Positions 1-9,004 are shown, counted from the first letter of the stretch. The stretch is 44,385 nucleotides of DNA from Rhizocola hellebori (GCF_016862955.1 NZ_BONY01000078.1:1-44385), one strand, 5' to 3'. A program made the numbers and translations. Notes: generated from the letters alone by a model not told the origin.

Positions 1-83
1 CCCCCGCCAGCGGTTCCCGCTGTCGATCGGGTCGATCGCGGCGGAGAAAGCCGGTCACACCACCGCCAGTGGTGAGGGGATCC

Positions 84-135
84 GTGGCAGCTATACCTCT
101 GCACCAACAGGGCGAGGCAGAGATGTAGCTGCCAC
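84..135. repeat. Palindromic repeat, copy A
   Basis: The left arm (84-102, GTGGCAGCTATACCTCTGC) pairs with the right arm (117-135) with two mismatches in 19 and a 14-base loop. Three relatives with the same core (CTCCATCTCTGC and its complement) lie at 39102-39147, 39227-39274 and 39551-39606. The tail after the hairpin (AAGAACAGTAGGCAG) also resembles the tails of those copies (AAGCAGTTAGGTGG). It sits downstream of cutC, so it could act as a terminator or a processing signal. It could equally be a non-autonomous REP/MITE-like element. Confidence 0.75.
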
Positions 136-208
136 AAGAACAGTAGGCAGCGCGAGCCGACCAGAAACCCCACAGAGAAACGCAGTACGCCCTCCGGTGA
201 CCGCGAGG

Positions 209-297
209 CGGCACGGGCGCTGGGCGGCACGGGCGCTGGGCGGCACGGGCGCTGGGCGGCACGGGCGCCCGGGGAGGCACGAGCGCTGGGCGGCGCA
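209..297. repeat. 16-bp tandem repeat
   Basis: The unit CGGCACGGGCGCTGGG is repeated head to tail three times exactly (209-256), followed by a fourth copy that diverges after 12 bases. A degenerate GGCACGAGCGCTGGGCGG follows to about 297. The array sits between palindromic copy A and the shared module at 305. GC-rich tandem DNA occupies the same relative place in the 39-kb island. Confidence 0.75.
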
Positions 298-304
298 GCC
301 GCCC

Positions 305-366
305 GGGGGTGACCACGCACGGGCCTTCGTTGCCGCGCGGGAGCTCGCGGCGAGCGACCACGACGG
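305..366 (+). repeat. Repeat module 2, copy 1
   Basis: About 60 bases beginning GGGGGTGACCACGCACGGG and ending near GAGCGACCACGACG. They closely match 39636-39711 in the same orientation and 38888-38960 in reverse. It lies 170 bases after a palindromic repeat, the same order as at 39.55-39.71 kb, so palindrome plus module looks like one composite element. Confidence 0.7.
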
Positions 367-397
367 ACCGGCGCAGAAAGCAGAAAGGGAGTGTCGG

Positions 398-1084
398 TTA
401 TGGGGCGTCTAGGAGGGTGCGCCAGTGGTGGACGAGCGCTGGGTCGATGGGGGAGGTCCAGGAGCCGTTGGGGCGCACTGCCGTGCCGCAGTGGAAGGCG
501 GTGACGCCCGCGGCCAGCAGGGGTGGCAGGTGGGGCTCGCGGAGGCCGCCGCCGGCGAGGATGCGGGGGGCGGTGGGGGGCAGGGCGCGGGCTTCGGTGG
601 GGAGGCCGTCGAAGCCGGCGGGGCCGCCGGAGGTGAGGACGTGGTCGAGGCCGGGGAGGTCTTGGATGGCGCGCCAGGCGGCGGGGCGGTCTGCGGCGAA
701 GTCTATGGCGCGGTGGAAGGTCCAGGGGGCGGCGCCGATCGATTCGAGCACGGTTTTGACGGCGTCGAGGTCCACTTCGCTTGACTCGTCAAGGAAACCG
801 AGCACGAACTCGGTGGCGTCGGCGTCGCGGAGGGCACGCGCGGTGTGCTGGAGCTCGGTCAGGTCGCCCGCGGCGAAGCCCTCATGTTGGCGGATCATCA
901 CGCGGATCGGGAGGGTGGTGGCGGCGCGGACAGCGGCGAAGGTTTCCACCGAGGGGGTCAGGCCCCAGCTTGCCATGTCGGCGACCAGCTCGAGACGGTC
1001 GGCGCCACCCTGCTCGGCGTGACGGGCATCGACGGCATCGAGAGCGATGACTTCCAAAAGCGGCACGGGCACAACGGCAATCAT
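398..1084 (-). CDS. cutC: CutC family protein
   Basis: A 228-residue TIM-barrel protein of the CutC family. The N-terminal strand LLEVIALDAVDARHAEQGG, the ADRLELV segment and the glycine-rich RILAGGGL near the C-terminus are typical. The family was named for copper homeostasis in E. coli, but its biochemical role is unsettled. I place the start at the ATG at 1084, because the longer GTG/ATG-initiated reading to 1123 would begin inside the hairpin at 1092-1118, which looks like the terminator of the preceding operon. No strong Shine-Dalgarno is visible. The upstream neighbours on the same strand are an ECF sigma factor and its membrane partner. Downstream is the repeat-rich left edge. Confidence 0.85.
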   Translation of the reverse strand: MIAVVPVPLLEVIALDAVDARHAEQGGADRLELVADMASWGLTPSVETFAAVRAATTLPIRVMIRQHEGFAAGDLTELQHTARALRDADATEFVLGFLDESSEVDLDAVKTVLESIGAAPWTFHRAIDFAADRPAAWRAIQDLPGLDHVLTSGGPAGFDGLPTEARALPPTAPRILAGGGLREPHLPPLLAAGVTAFHCGTAVRPNGSWTSPIDPALVHHWRTLLDAP

Positions 1085-1091
1085 CGCATGG

Positions 1092-1118
1092 AAGGGGAAC
1101 GGCAAAACCGTTCCCCTT
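1092..1118 (-). terminator. Perfect 11-bp hairpin between sigma operon and cutC
   Basis: AAGGGGAACGG (1092-1102) and CCGTTCCCCTT (1108-1118) pair perfectly around a 5-base loop. It starts 8 bases past the stop of the 1126-2097 gene, just upstream of the cutC start. There is no long T-run, as is common for actinomycete terminators. Confidence 0.6.
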
Positions 1119-1125
1119 GTCACAC

Positions 1126-2097
1126 CTACAATCCGTCCACTATGGACTGCTCCCAGGTGGCCTGGTAAAGGATGCCTGGGTCAAGCACTGGGCCGTTGGG
1201 GGCCTGCACGATGGTGATGTCGTCCCCGGTGTAGCTGCTGCCTCGGCCCACAGCCCGGCCGGTCTGCGGGTCGAAGATGATTTCGTTGCCGCTGTCGCCG
1301 TCGGTCTGGCGGATCGCGACGAGTTGCGCGCCGTCGATGGTGACGTGCCGCACGCTCAGCCCGCTCAGCCCCCGGAACGAGCGCAGCAATGCCGCTCGCA
1401 CGGCGGGAGGCAGGAGCAGCTCGCTGCTGGAGTAGAGCTGGCCCATGGCATCCCAGAGCTGATGGTCAACAGTCCAGCTGTCGTTGTCGGCGGTCTGCTC
1501 GCGAAGCAGGGTGAGCAGCGCGCCGGAATCGGTGGGCAGGCCGGCCAGCCATTGCGGGGTGGGCATGTTCAGGCCCGCCTGCTGCTGCTGGAACTGCTGC
1601 CGCTGCTGCGCGATGTCCTCGGCAGCGTTGGCTTTCGGGCCTTCCATCAGATTCTGGGTCCCGGCAAGGATCTTCAGGACGATCATGCCCTGCGGGTCGA
1701 ACCACATCTCGCGCGGCTGAGCTTCGATGGTGCATGAGGTGTTGCCGCAACCACCCGCCCAGCCTTCGGATTTGACCCGGATGAGCTGGCCTTCGGTGAG
1801 CTGTGGGGCGGCCGGTCCGTGCTCGGCGGTGTCCGCGAGCGCGTTCAGGACGTCGATGGTTTCGGGCGTGGAAGCCACCGGCCACAGCGTGCCCGGACCG
1901 ACCCGGACCACGGTTACCGACGCCGCGGCCAGCAGGACTACGGAAAGAGCGGCGATGACCGGGGTGAGCCGGCGCATCCGGGACGGGCGGGAGCGAATCG
2001 CTTCCAATTGGGTTATCCGGTACCAGGACCGGGTCACCGACTCATCGGTGGGCTCGGCCGCGAGCTGGCGCACGGCAAGCAGATCGGGATCGGTCAT
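1126..2097 (-). CDS. CU044_5270-type membrane protein, partner of ECF sigma factor
   Basis: 323 residues. A cytoplasmic N-terminus of about 43 residues is followed by one membrane segment (about 44-64, rich in A, V and L) and a large extracytoplasmic domain. A QQ-rich stretch lies near residues 160-175. This layout, immediately after an ECF sigma factor, matches the actinobacterial CU044_5270 family, which are presumed anti-sigma or sensing partners. No zinc-binding HxxxCxxC motif of ZAS anti-sigma factors is present. The ATG overlaps the sigma stop codon by one base (TGATG at 2095-2099), so the two are translationally coupled. That it binds the sigma factor is inferred from gene order. Confidence 0.7.
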   Translation of the reverse strand: MTDPDLLAVRQLAAEPTDESVTRSWYRITQLEAIRSRPSRMRRLTPVIAALSVVLLAAASVTVVRVGPGTLWPVASTPETIDVLNALADTAEHGPAAPQLTEGQLIRVKSEGWAGGCGNTSCTIEAQPREMWFDPQGMIVLKILAGTQNLMEGPKANAAEDIAQQRQQFQQQQAGLNMPTPQWLAGLPTDSGALLTLLREQTADNDSWTVDHQLWDAMGQLYSSSELLLPPAVRAALLRSFRGLSGLSVRHVTIDGAQLVAIRQTDGDSGNEIIFDPQTGRAVGRGSSYTGDDITIVQAPNGPVLDPGILYQATWEQSIVDGL

Positions 2098-2624
2098 CAG
2101 GGCCTCACTTCAAGCGAGAGCGCGGCGCGGATCTTGGTGCGCGCGCGGTGCAGGGACGACTGGACGGAGCCGAGCGGGATCCCGAGCGCAATGGCGATCT
2201 CGGAATACTCCAGCTCCGCGATGGCGAAGAGCAGCAACACTTCCCGCTGCCGGCGCGGTAACCGAGCCAGCACGTGGGCAACTTGCGCCACGCCGCGCTG
2301 GGCATCGATCCGGTCGGCGGTCGGCTCGCCGCTGTTTTCCGCGGGACGCAGGGACGCCGTCGCGCGCAGCCGGCGAAGCTCCGCGCGGCGATGCCGGCGC
2401 AGCAGGTTGTTGCAGATGCCGTAAAGCCACGGCAGAAGATCGCCGCGCCCCGGGTCGTATCGGTTGCGCTGTTCGTAGGCGGCGAGGAAGGTCTGCGCCA
2501 CGATGTCCTCGGCGGCCTGCTCCCCCACCCGGTGGGTGGCGTAACGCAGCAGGTCCCGAGCGTGGCGGTCGAACATCCCACCGATATCAGTCGGACCTAA
2601 CAGCAAAGTGTCCGGTGCTGGCAT
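2097..2624 (-). CDS. ECF (sigma-70 family) RNA polymerase sigma factor
   Basis: 175 residues from the chosen ATG. Region 2 covers about residues 15-75 (MFDRHARDLLRYATHRVG ... AEDIVAQTFLAAYEQ ... LLPWLYGICNNLLRRHRR). Region 4 covers about 110-165 (LARLPRRQREVLLLFAIAELEYSEIA followed by SVQSSLHRARTKIRAAL, the helix-turn-helix). It should direct polymerase to a small regulon under control of the membrane protein encoded just downstream. A GTG at 2642 would add six residues. The ATG at 2624 is preceded by AGAGGT, but very closely. The start region lies in the loop of an 11-bp inverted repeat (2608-2649). The gene begins 39 bases after purL ends. Confidence 0.88.
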   Translation of the reverse strand: MPAPDTLLLGPTDIGGMFDRHARDLLRYATHRVGEQAAEDIVAQTFLAAYEQRNRYDPGRGDLLPWLYGICNNLLRRHRRAELRRLRATASLRPAENSGEPTADRIDAQRGVAQVAHVLARLPRRQREVLLLFAIAELEYSEIAIALGIPLGSVQSSLHRARTKIRAALSLEVRP

Positions 2625-2649
2625 ACCTCTACTTGCCCGCACCGGACAC
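2608..2649 (-). promoter_or_regulatory. 11-bp inverted repeat around the sigma factor start codon
   Basis: GTGTCCGGTGC (2608-2618) and GCACCGGACAC (2639-2649) are perfect complements separated by 20 bases. In the minus-strand mRNA the loop holds the weak ribosome site AGAGG and the ATG at 2624, and the 3' arm covers codons three to six. It could hold back translation, end transcription coming from purL, or be a DNA operator. Confidence 0.5.
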
Positions 2650-2663
2650 CTGTGTTCCCGTTC

Positions 2664-4898
2664 TTAGCCAAAAAGTTTCGGCAACGTCGAAGACCAAGCT
2701 GTGCGCAGCTCGTCGAGCGGGATCTCGAACTGGTCCTTCACCACGAGCGAGGTGCCGCCGGTGGTGCCCAGCAGGGTCAGCGGGATCTCCTGCTCGGCCA
2801 CCACGGCCTCGAAGGCCTGCCGCAGACCGATCGGGACGGCCACCAGTACCCGGCTGGCCGACTCGCTGAACAGGGCAACGAAGGCGTCCTCGCCGACCGT
2901 CACATTCGCGCCGATTCCCTTGCGCAGACACGATTCCGTGAGGGCCTGGGCGAGCCCGCCCTCGGAGAGGTCATGCGCGCTTCGCACCAGGCCCAGCTCT
3001 GCCGTGCGCGCCATGAACCCGGCCAGCGCCTGCTCACGCCCGAAGTCGACCTTGGGCGGGCGGCCGCCCAGATGCTGATGGGTGACCCACGCCCACTCCG
3101 ACCCGGAGAACTCGTTGGCGGTCTCGCCGAGCAGGAAGAGCAGATCGCCATCGTGGCTGAAGCCCATCGGGATCCGCTTCGCCACATCGTCGATGATCCC
3201 GAGCACCCCCACGATCGGGGTCGGGTGGATGGCGGTGGCGCCGGTCTGGTTGTAGAAGCTCACGTTGCCGCCGGTGACCGGGATTCCCAGCTCCTGGCAA
3301 CCGTCGGCGAGACCCCTCACGGCTTCGGCGAACTGCCACATGACGGCCGGGTCCTCGGGCGAGCCGAAGTTGAGGCAGTCGGTGACGGCGACCGGCTCGG
3401 CACCGGTCACGGCGACGTTGCGGAAGGCCTCGGCCAAGGCGAGCCGCGCTCCGTCGTAGGGGTCGAGCCGGGTGTAGCGGGAGTTGCCGTCGACCGACAG
3501 GGCTATGCCCAGGCCGGTCTCCTCATCGATGCGGATGATGCCCGAGTCTTCCGGCTGGGCGAGGATCGTGTTGCCCAGCACGTAACGGTCGTACTGCTCG
3601 GTGACCCAGGTCTTGTCGCACAGGTTCGGCGAGGCGACCAGGGTCAGCAGCGTTTCCCGAAGATCTGTAGGCCTGGGCAACGTTTCCGCGCGATCGGCCT
3701 GCAACAGGATCAGGTCGGCCGGCTCGCGCAGCGGGCGGGCGTAGATCGGCCCGTCGTCGGCGAGGCTGCCCGGCGGCACATCCACCACGGTCTCGCCGTG
3801 CCAGGTGATGCGGACCCGGCCGGTGTTGGTGACCACGCCGATCGGGGTGGCGATGACGCCCCAGATCGAGGCGACGTTGAGTACAGCGTCCAGATTGGAC
3901 GGCTCGACGATGAAGAGCATGCGCTCCTGAGACTCGCTGGCGAGCACCTCGTGCGGCTCCATCGAGGCCTCGCGCAGGTGCACCTTCTCCAGCTGAACAT
4001 CCATCCCGGTGCCGGCCGCCGCCGCGGTCTCGGTCAGGGCACAGGTCAGACCCGCGCCGCCGAGATCCTGTACCCCGACGATGAGCTTGTTCTCATAGAG
4101 CTCAAGGCAGGATTCGATGAGCAGCTTCTCGATGAACGGGTCGCCCACCTGAACGCTGGGCCGCCGCTGCTCGGAGCCCTCATCGAAGGTCGCGCTCGCC
4201 AGCACGGAGACGCCGCCGATTCCGTCGCGTCCGGTCTTCGCACCCATCAACACGACGATGTTGCCCGGGCCGGTGGCCGCCTTGTTCTGCAGCCGGTCAA
4301 CGGGAAGAACGCCCACGCACAGGGCATTCACGAGCGGATTTCCTTGGTACGAAGGGTCGAAGACCACTTCGCCGCCGATGTTGGGCAGGCCGAGGCAGTT
4401 GCCGTAGCCACCGATCCCGCCGACCACCCCCGGCAGCACGCGCGCGGTGTCGGGGTGATCCGCCGCACCAAAGCGAAGCGGATCCATGACGGCGACCGGC
4501 CTGGCGCCCATGGCCAGGATGTCGCGCACGATCCCGCCGACGCCGGTGGCAGCGCCCTGATGGGGCTCCACAAAGGACGGATGGTTGTGCGACTCCACCT
4601 TGAACGTGACGGCGAGCTTGTCGTTGACGGCGATGACGCCCGCGTTCTCGCCTATCCCGGCGAGCATCCGATCCGACGGCGGGGCCTTCTCCCCGAACTG
4701 CTTCAGGTGAATCTTGCTCGACTTGTACGAGCAGTGCTCACTCCACATGATCGAATACATGGCCAGCTCGGACTGGGTGGGACGGCGTCCGAGGATCTGG
4801 CAGATGCGCTCGTATTCGTCCTCTTTGAGCCCCAGCTCCGCGAAGGGCTGAAGCTCGTCCGGAGTGGACTCGGCGCGCTCGACAGTATCGATACTCAT
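2664..4898 (-). CDS. purL: Phosphoribosylformylglycinamidine synthase subunit PurL
   Basis: 744 residues, the usual length of the small (PurSQL-type) PurL. It catalyses ATP-dependent conversion of FGAR to FGAM with ammonia delivered by PurQ, in the fourth step of de novo purine synthesis. Visible features are [10 protein letters not shown] near residue 53 with the catalytic histidine at 55, the glycine-rich [19 protein letters not shown], and the second-half repeat around [13 protein letters not shown]. The ATG overlaps the purQ stop by four bases, completing a purS-purQ-purL operon. Downstream, after a 39-base gap, is an ECF sigma factor gene on the same strand. The usual neighbours purF and purM are not in this window. 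Confidence 0.97.
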   Translation of the reverse strand: MSIDTVERAESTPDELQPFAELGLKEDEYERICQILGRRPTQSELAMYSIMWSEHCSYKSSKIHLKQFGEKAPPSDRMLAGIGENAGVIAVNDKLAVTFKVESHNHPSFVEPHQGAATGVGGIVRDILAMGARPVAVMDPLRFGAADHPDTARVLPGVVGGIGGYGNCLGLPNIGGEVVFDPSYQGNPLVNALCVGVLPVDRLQNKAATGPGNIVVLMGAKTGRDGIGGVSVLASATFDEGSEQRRPSVQVGDPFIEKLLIESCLELYENKLIVGVQDLGGAGLTCALTETAAAAGTGMDVQLEKVHLREASMEPHEVLASESQERMLFIVEPSNLDAVLNVASIWGVIATPIGVVTNTGRVRITWHGETVVDVPPGSLADDGPIYARPLREPADLILLQADRAETLPRPTDLRETLLTLVASPNLCDKTWVTEQYDRYVLGNTILAQPEDSGIIRIDEETGLGIALSVDGNSRYTRLDPYDGARLALAEAFRNVAVTGAEPVAVTDCLNFGSPEDPAVMWQFAEAVRGLADGCQELGIPVTGGNVSFYNQTGATAIHPTPIVGVLGIIDDVAKRIPMGFSHDGDLLFLLGETANEFSGSEWAWVTHQHLGGRPPKVDFGREQALAGFMARTAELGLVRSAHDLSEGGLAQALTESCLRKGIGANVTVGEDAFVALFSESASRVLVAVPIGLRQAFEAVVAEQEIPLTLLGTTGGTSLVVKDQFEIPLDELRTAWSSTLPKLFG

Positions 4899-5578
4899 TC
4901 TTTTTCACTCCCGCCCGAAAGGTGCTTCAGCACAGAGGTGAAGAAGCCGAGACCGTCGAGGGACGGGCCGGTGAGGGCCTCCACCGCGTGCTCCGGGTGC
5001 GGCATGATGCCGACCACGTTGCCCGCCTCGTTACGGATGGCCGCGATGTCACGCATCGACCCGTTCGGGTTGCCGTGTACGTATCTGGCAACGATCTGGC
5101 CGTTGTCCTCCAGCATGTCCAGCGTTTCCTCATCGGCGACGAAACAGCCCTCACCATTCTTGATCAGGATGTAGATCTCCTGTCCGTCCTGGTAGTCGCC
5201 GGTCCATGCGGTCGCGCTGCTCTCCACCCGCACCCACTGCTCCCGGTTGCGGAAGCGCAGATGCTGGTTGCGGGTCAGCGCTCCGGGCAGCAGGTGTGCC
5301 TCGCAGAGGATCTGGAAACCGTTGCAGATGCCCAGTACCGGCAGGCCGTTGGAGGCGGCCTTCTTGATCGATTCCATCACCGGCGCGAAGCGGGCGATGG
5401 CGCCGCAGCGCAGATAGTCTCCGTACGAGAAGCCGCCGGGCAACACCACGGCATCGACGCCGTGCAGGTCCGAATCGGCGTGCCACAGCCGCACAGCCTC
5501 ACCGCCGGCGATGCGCACGGCGCGGGCGGCGTCCCGGTCGTCGAGCGACCCGGGGAAGGTAACCACACCGACCTTCAC
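4895..5578 (-). CDS. purQ: Phosphoribosylformylglycinamidine synthase subunit PurQ (glutaminase)
   Basis: 227-residue class I glutamine amidotransferase that releases ammonia from glutamine for PurL. The nucleophile elbow [11 protein letters not shown] places the catalytic cysteine at residue 85, and the His/Glu of the triad lie in [11 protein letters not shown] near the C-terminus. [13 protein letters not shown] is a family hallmark. It overlaps purS upstream and purL downstream by four bases each, so the three are translationally coupled. Confidence 0.97.
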   Translation of the reverse strand: MKVGVVTFPGSLDDRDAARAVRIAGGEAVRLWHADSDLHGVDAVVLPGGFSYGDYLRCGAIARFAPVMESIKKAASNGLPVLGICNGFQILCEAHLLPGALTRNQHLRFRNREQWVRVESSATAWTGDYQDGQEIYILIKNGEGCFVADEETLDMLEDNGQIVARYVHGNPNGSMRDIAAIRNEAGNVVGIMPHPEHAVEALTGPSLDGLGFFTSVLKHLSGGSEKE

Positions 5579-5811
5579 GACTCGACCTTCACCTGGAAGT
5601 TTTCAATCACCGGGTTGGCCAGGAGCTTGTCCGCGATCTCGCGGGCGCGCTCGAGGTCGGCCTCACCTTCGAACTCGATCTCGACCCTGCGGCCGATGCG
5701 AACCGAGGCGACGTCGCTGACGCCTAGGCGGGGAAGAGCGTTGGCCACAGCCTGACCCTGTGGGTCAAGGATTTCGGGCTTGAGCATGACGTCAACCACG
5801 ACGCGAGCCAC
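5575..5811 (-). CDS. purS: Phosphoribosylformylglycinamidine synthase subunit PurS
   Basis: 78 residues, the normal size of PurS, the small subunit that bridges PurQ and PurL. The alpha/beta signature is clear: [19 protein letters not shown] at the start, then [11 protein letters not shown], then [15 protein letters not shown]. The GTG start at 5811 has a good ribosome site, AGGAGAT, about 5 bases upstream (5816-5822). It is the first gene of the purSQL operon, whose promoter should lie in the 89-base gap up to 5900. I could not pick out a convincing -35/-10 pair there. Confidence 0.95.
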   Translation of the reverse strand: MARVVVDVMLKPEILDPQGQAVANALPRLGVSDVASVRIGRRVEIEFEGEADLERAREIADKLLANPVIENFQVKVES

Positions 5812-5900
5812 GGGGATCTCCTAGTAAAGGCGGGTAAATGCCGTCTCGTGCGGGCACAAACAGCCTACAAGCAAGATGACAGGTGGCAGAAATGGGGACA

Positions 5901-6503
5901 TCAGATCGCTGAGATGATCGTCACTGTCGCCAGTGCGAGACAGACGCCTGCGCCGATGTATCTGATCAAGCTCAACTTCACCCGTTTGAGCAGCCATCTG
6001 CCCAGCAAAACGGCGAGACCGGAGACCGTCGCCAGGGCCAGCCAGGCACCGAGGCCGGTGGCGATCGGGGGCCGGCCACTGGCCACCAGACTTGCGGTCA
6101 GCAGCTGGGAAAGATCACCCCACTCGGCGGCGAAGAGCACGACGAAGCTTGCCCCCACCGCGCGCAGGCCCGTTTTGCGCTCGGTGACCTTGGCGCTGTA
6201 CTCCTCCTCCGCCTCGCGTTCCTGCGCATCCGCCTTGCGCGCGCCACGGGCCAGGACGATCGCGCCGACCAGGAAGAGCCCGGCCGCCACGAGCTGCACC
6301 GGGCGCTGCGGCAGCCGCGAGATCAGGTGCCCGGCGGTCACCGCGACGGCGCACTGCACAGCGAACGCCAGCACCACCCCGATCCAGGTCGGCAGTGGGG
6401 GGTAGCGGGTGGAAAGGACCAGGGTCGCCACGAACGTCTTGTCCGGCAGCTCCACCGGGAAGATCGCAACAAAAGCTACGAGCATGGCCCCCACGAATTC
6501 CAC
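5901..6503 (-). CDS. TMEM165/GDT1 family membrane protein
   Basis: 200 residues with about six membrane segments in two homologous halves joined by a charged loop (about 86-112, rich in E, K and R). Family members carry cations (Mn2+, Ca2+) using two acidic motifs, E-x-G-D-(K/R)-(T/S). Here they read ELPDKT (E18, D21) and EWGDLSQ (E127, D130). The acidic residues are kept, but a proline replaces glycine in the first and leucine replaces the basic residue in the second. It starts with GTG, 30 bases from a divergent gene. Manganese or calcium export is inferred from the family. Confidence 0.85.
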   Translation of the reverse strand: MEFVGAMLVAFVAIFPVELPDKTFVATLVLSTRYPPLPTWIGVVLAFAVQCAVAVTAGHLISRLPQRPVQLVAAGLFLVGAIVLARGARKADAQEREAEEEYSAKVTERKTGLRAVGASFVVLFAAEWGDLSQLLTASLVASGRPPIATGLGAWLALATVSGLAVLLGRWLLKRVKLSLIRYIGAGVCLALATVTIISAI

Positions 6504-6533
6504 GCCCCGATCATTGCAGGCTAGCGTGCACCT

Positions 6534-7586
6534 GTGACTCGTGAGGTGACGCTCTTACTGGTGGACGGCACGGCGCTGGCGCCGTTCGAGGTCGACTATC
6601 CGTGGTGGCAGGAGGTGCGCGGCGTGGTCTCGGGCGCCCGCAAGCACTTCGGGCTCGACCTTTCGGTGCTGCGGATCCTGAGCACCGAACCCGGGCTCAC
6701 CAACGGGGGCAGGGTGACCTATCTGGCCGAGCCGGTGGGCTGGGCCGGGCCGGTGCACGACACCGACCATCCGCTGCGCCCCGACTACGCCAAGCCGGGC
6801 GGCCCTTCCCGCACCCTTGCCTGGGCACAACAGGTGCTCGACTGTCCAATCACGAATGTGCACCAGCAGCGCACCTGGAACCTCTCCGCCATATGGAAAC
6901 TGGAGACCGAACGCGGTCTGGTCTGGCTCAAACAGGTCCCGAGGTTCTTTCTCCATGAGGCTTCTGTCATCGGGTACCTGGGACAGCCGCCCCTGATCGC
7001 CGCCGACGACCAGGGCCGGATGCTGCTCGCCGACGTCCCCGGCGAGGACCTTTACGGTGCCCAGTTCGAGGTGCATCGGGACATCGCCGAGGACATGGTG
7101 CGCATCCAGCTGCGCGCCCTGCAGACCGGCCCGCCGCGCGGGCTGCCCCCGATGCTCGCGCTGGCCCCGCAACCGTGGCTGGCTGAACGCCTGGAGCGGG
7201 TGGCGGCCGCGGGCATGCCCGACACCCTGGTGCACGGCGACCTTCATCCGGGCAACGTCAGGGGGACGCCAGCGCAGCGCACCATCATCGACTGGGGCGA
7301 CTCCTTCTGGGGTCAGCCCGGCTTCGACATCCTTCGGCTCACTGAACGTCTGTCCAAAGAGGATGCTTTGGTATTGGTGAGGCATTGGGCCGAGCTTTGG
7401 CGCGAAGCGTTGCCAGGCTGCGATCCCGAGGCCGCCGTCGAGGCGCTAAGGCCGGTGGCCGCGCTGCGCAACGCGGCCGTTTACGCAAACTTCCTTGCCC
7501 ACATCGAGCCCTCGGAACACCCCTATCACGCCGGGGATGTGCCGTTCTGGTTGGCCGAAGCTCAGAGGATCGCCGGCGGCGAGTAG
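6534..7586 (+). CDS. Aminoglycoside phosphotransferase (APH)-like kinase
   Basis: 350 residues. The C-terminal two thirds show the APH/choline-kinase fold: the catalytic loop LVHGDLHPGNV at about 232-241 and the metal-binding IIDWGDSFWGQPGFD at about 251-265. The first 80 residues are poorly recognisable. The family phosphorylates small molecules or metabolites, the substrate here is unknown, and nothing suggests drug resistance. The GTG start lies 6 bases after a -10-like TAGCGT (6522-6527) with no Shine-Dalgarno, which fits a leaderless message. The last 25 bases overlap the 3' end of purB on the other strand. Confidence 0.8.
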   Translation: MTREVTLLLVDGTALAPFEVDYPWWQEVRGVVSGARKHFGLDLSVLRILSTEPGLTNGGRVTYLAEPVGWAGPVHDTDHPLRPDYAKPGGPSRTLAWAQQVLDCPITNVHQQRTWNLSAIWKLETERGLVWLKQVPRFFLHEASVIGYLGQPPLIAADDQGRMLLADVPGEDLYGAQFEVHRDIAEDMVRIQLRALQTGPPRGLPPMLALAPQPWLAERLERVAAAGMPDTLVHGDLHPGNVRGTPAQRTIIDWGDSFWGQPGFDILRLTERLSKEDALVLVRHWAELWREALPGCDPEAAVEALRPVAALRNAAVYANFLAHIEPSEHPYHAGDVPFWLAEAQRIAGGE

Positions 7587-8980
7587 GCCGCGGCGGCCGG
7601 CAGCTGGGCCACGATCTTCTCGACCCGGGCCACCACCGCCGCCACCTGAGCCTGGGCCGCGCCGACGAAAGCGGCTCTGTCCGCGATAAGCGCATCGATT
7701 TCGGCCCGGGTCAGGCTGAGCCGCGGGTCGGCTGCCAGCCGATCGAAGAGGTCGTTGGCCGCCTGGCCCTGCTCGCGCATAGCCAGCGCGACCGCCACCG
7801 CGTGTTCCTTGATGGCCTCGTGCGCGGACTCCCGGCCCACGCCCTTGCGCACCGCGCCCACCAGAACCTTCGTCGTGGCCAGGAACGGCAGATACCTTTC
7901 CAGCTCCCGGCTGATCACCGCGGGGTAGGCGCCGAACTCGTCGAGGACGGTGAGGAACGTCTGGTACAGGCCGTCGATCGCGAAGAACGCGTCGGGCAGG
8001 GCCACCCGCCGCACCACCGAACACGAGACGTCGCCCTCGTTCCACTGGTCGCCCGCCAGCTCGCCCACCATGCTCACGTAGCCGCGCACGATCACGGCCA
8101 AGCCGTTGATTCTTTCGCTGGAGCGGGTGTTCATCTTGTGCGGCATGGCTGACGAGCCCACCTGGCCCGGCTTGAAGCCCTCGGTCGCCAGCTCCTGGCC
8201 GACCATGAGCCGGATCGTGGTGGCGAAGCTGGACGGCGCTGCGGCGGCCTGGGCGAGCGCGGTCACCACGTCGTAGTCGAGCGAACGCGGGTACACCTGA
8301 CCCACGCTGTCGAGGGTTTGGGTGAAGCCCAGGTGGCCGGCGACCCGCCGCTCCAGCTCCGCCACCTTCTCCGCGTCGCCGTCGAAGAGGTCCAGCTGAT
8401 CGGCGCTGGTTCCCACCGGGCCTTTGATGCCCCGCAACGGATATCGCGCGATCAGCTCGGTCAGCCGGTCATAGGCGATCAGCAACTCCCCCGCGGCCGA
8501 GGCGAAACGCTTGCCCAGCGTGGTCGCCTGGGCCGGCACATTGTGGGACCGCCCGGCCATGATGACCGACTGGTATTCGGCGGCCCGCTCCGCGAGCCTG
8601 CGCAACGCGGCGACCATCAGGTCACGGGTCAGCAGCAGCGAGTCGCGAATCTGAAGCTGCTCCACGTTTTCGGTCAGGTCGCGTGAGGTCATCCCCTTGT
8701 GGATGTGCTCGTGCCCGGCGAGGTCACTGAACTCCTCGATGCGCGCCTTCACATCGTGGCGGCTGACCCGCTCCCGCGCGGCGATCGAGTCGAGGTCCAC
8801 CCGATCGAGCACCCGCTCGTAGGCCTCGACCACCCCGTCCTCGACCGGAATCCCGAGATCCCGTTGCGCCCGAAGCACAGCCAGCCACAGCCGTCGCTCC
8901 GCGCGGATCTTCTCTTCCGCGGACCAGATGGTGTTCATCGCGGGTGAGGCATAGCGAGCCGCGAGCACGTTCGAAATCAC
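7562..8980 (-). CDS. purB: Adenylosuccinate lyase
   Basis: 472 residues. It splits SAICAR to AICAR and adenylosuccinate to AMP, two steps of purine synthesis, as a cytoplasmic homotetramer. The fumarase/aspartase superfamily signature [16 protein letters not shown] carries the mobile catalytic serine loop. [15 protein letters not shown] and [15 protein letters not shown] are the other active-site blocks. GTG start at 8980 with GGGG close upstream. Its promoter must lie in the 57 to 75 bases shared with the divergent vapBC operon, where a possible -10 (TATACG, 9009-9004) overlaps the vapBC palindromes. The 3' end overlaps the kinase gene by 25 bases. Confidence 0.96.
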   Translation of the reverse strand: MISNVLAARYASPAMNTIWSAEEKIRAERRLWLAVLRAQRDLGIPVEDGVVEAYERVLDRVDLDSIAARERVSRHDVKARIEEFSDLAGHEHIHKGMTSRDLTENVEQLQIRDSLLLTRDLMVAALRRLAERAAEYQSVIMAGRSHNVPAQATTLGKRFASAAGELLIAYDRLTELIARYPLRGIKGPVGTSADQLDLFDGDAEKVAELERRVAGHLGFTQTLDSVGQVYPRSLDYDVVTALAQAAAAPSSFATTIRLMVGQELATEGFKPGQVGSSAMPHKMNTRSSERINGLAVIVRGYVSMVGELAGDQWNEGDVSCSVVRRVALPDAFFAIDGLYQTFLTVLDEFGAYPAVISRELERYLPFLATTKVLVGAVRKGVGRESAHEAIKEHAVAVALAMREQGQAANDLFDRLAADPRLSLTRAEIDALIADRAAFVGAAQAQVAAVVARVEKIVAQLPAAAAYSPPAIL

Positions 8981-9004
8981 GTACCCCAGTCTCTCATCTC
9001 TGCC

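Larger units (their letters stand above)
1..397. other. Gene-free left edge rich in repeats
   Basis: No convincing gene is seen here. The stretch lies beyond the 3' end of cutC and contains, in order, a long imperfect hairpin (84-135), a 16-bp tandem array (209-272 with decayed copies to about 297) and a module (305-366) that recurs twice near 39 kb. A reading frame stays open on the plus strand from base 2 to about 412, but it runs through the hairpin and the tandem repeats. I read it as a product of high GC rather than a gene. The first 75 bases could hold the last codons of a gene entering from the left, which cannot be decided here. Confidence 0.6.

Noticed and set aside
1-75. 3' end of a gene entering from the left
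   Set aside because: One plus-strand frame stops at 73-75 and another stays open, but 25 codons without a recognisable motif cannot be assigned.
2652-5174. An 840-codon open frame on the plus strand opposite purL and part of purQ
   Set aside because: It lies entirely antisense to PurL/PurQ, whose motifs are unmistakable. Long antisense frames are expected at this GC content, and the translation shows no domain.
6534-7586. Aminoglycoside resistance gene
   Set aside because: Only the general APH fold motifs are present. The context is housekeeping, and the family mostly acts on metabolites.
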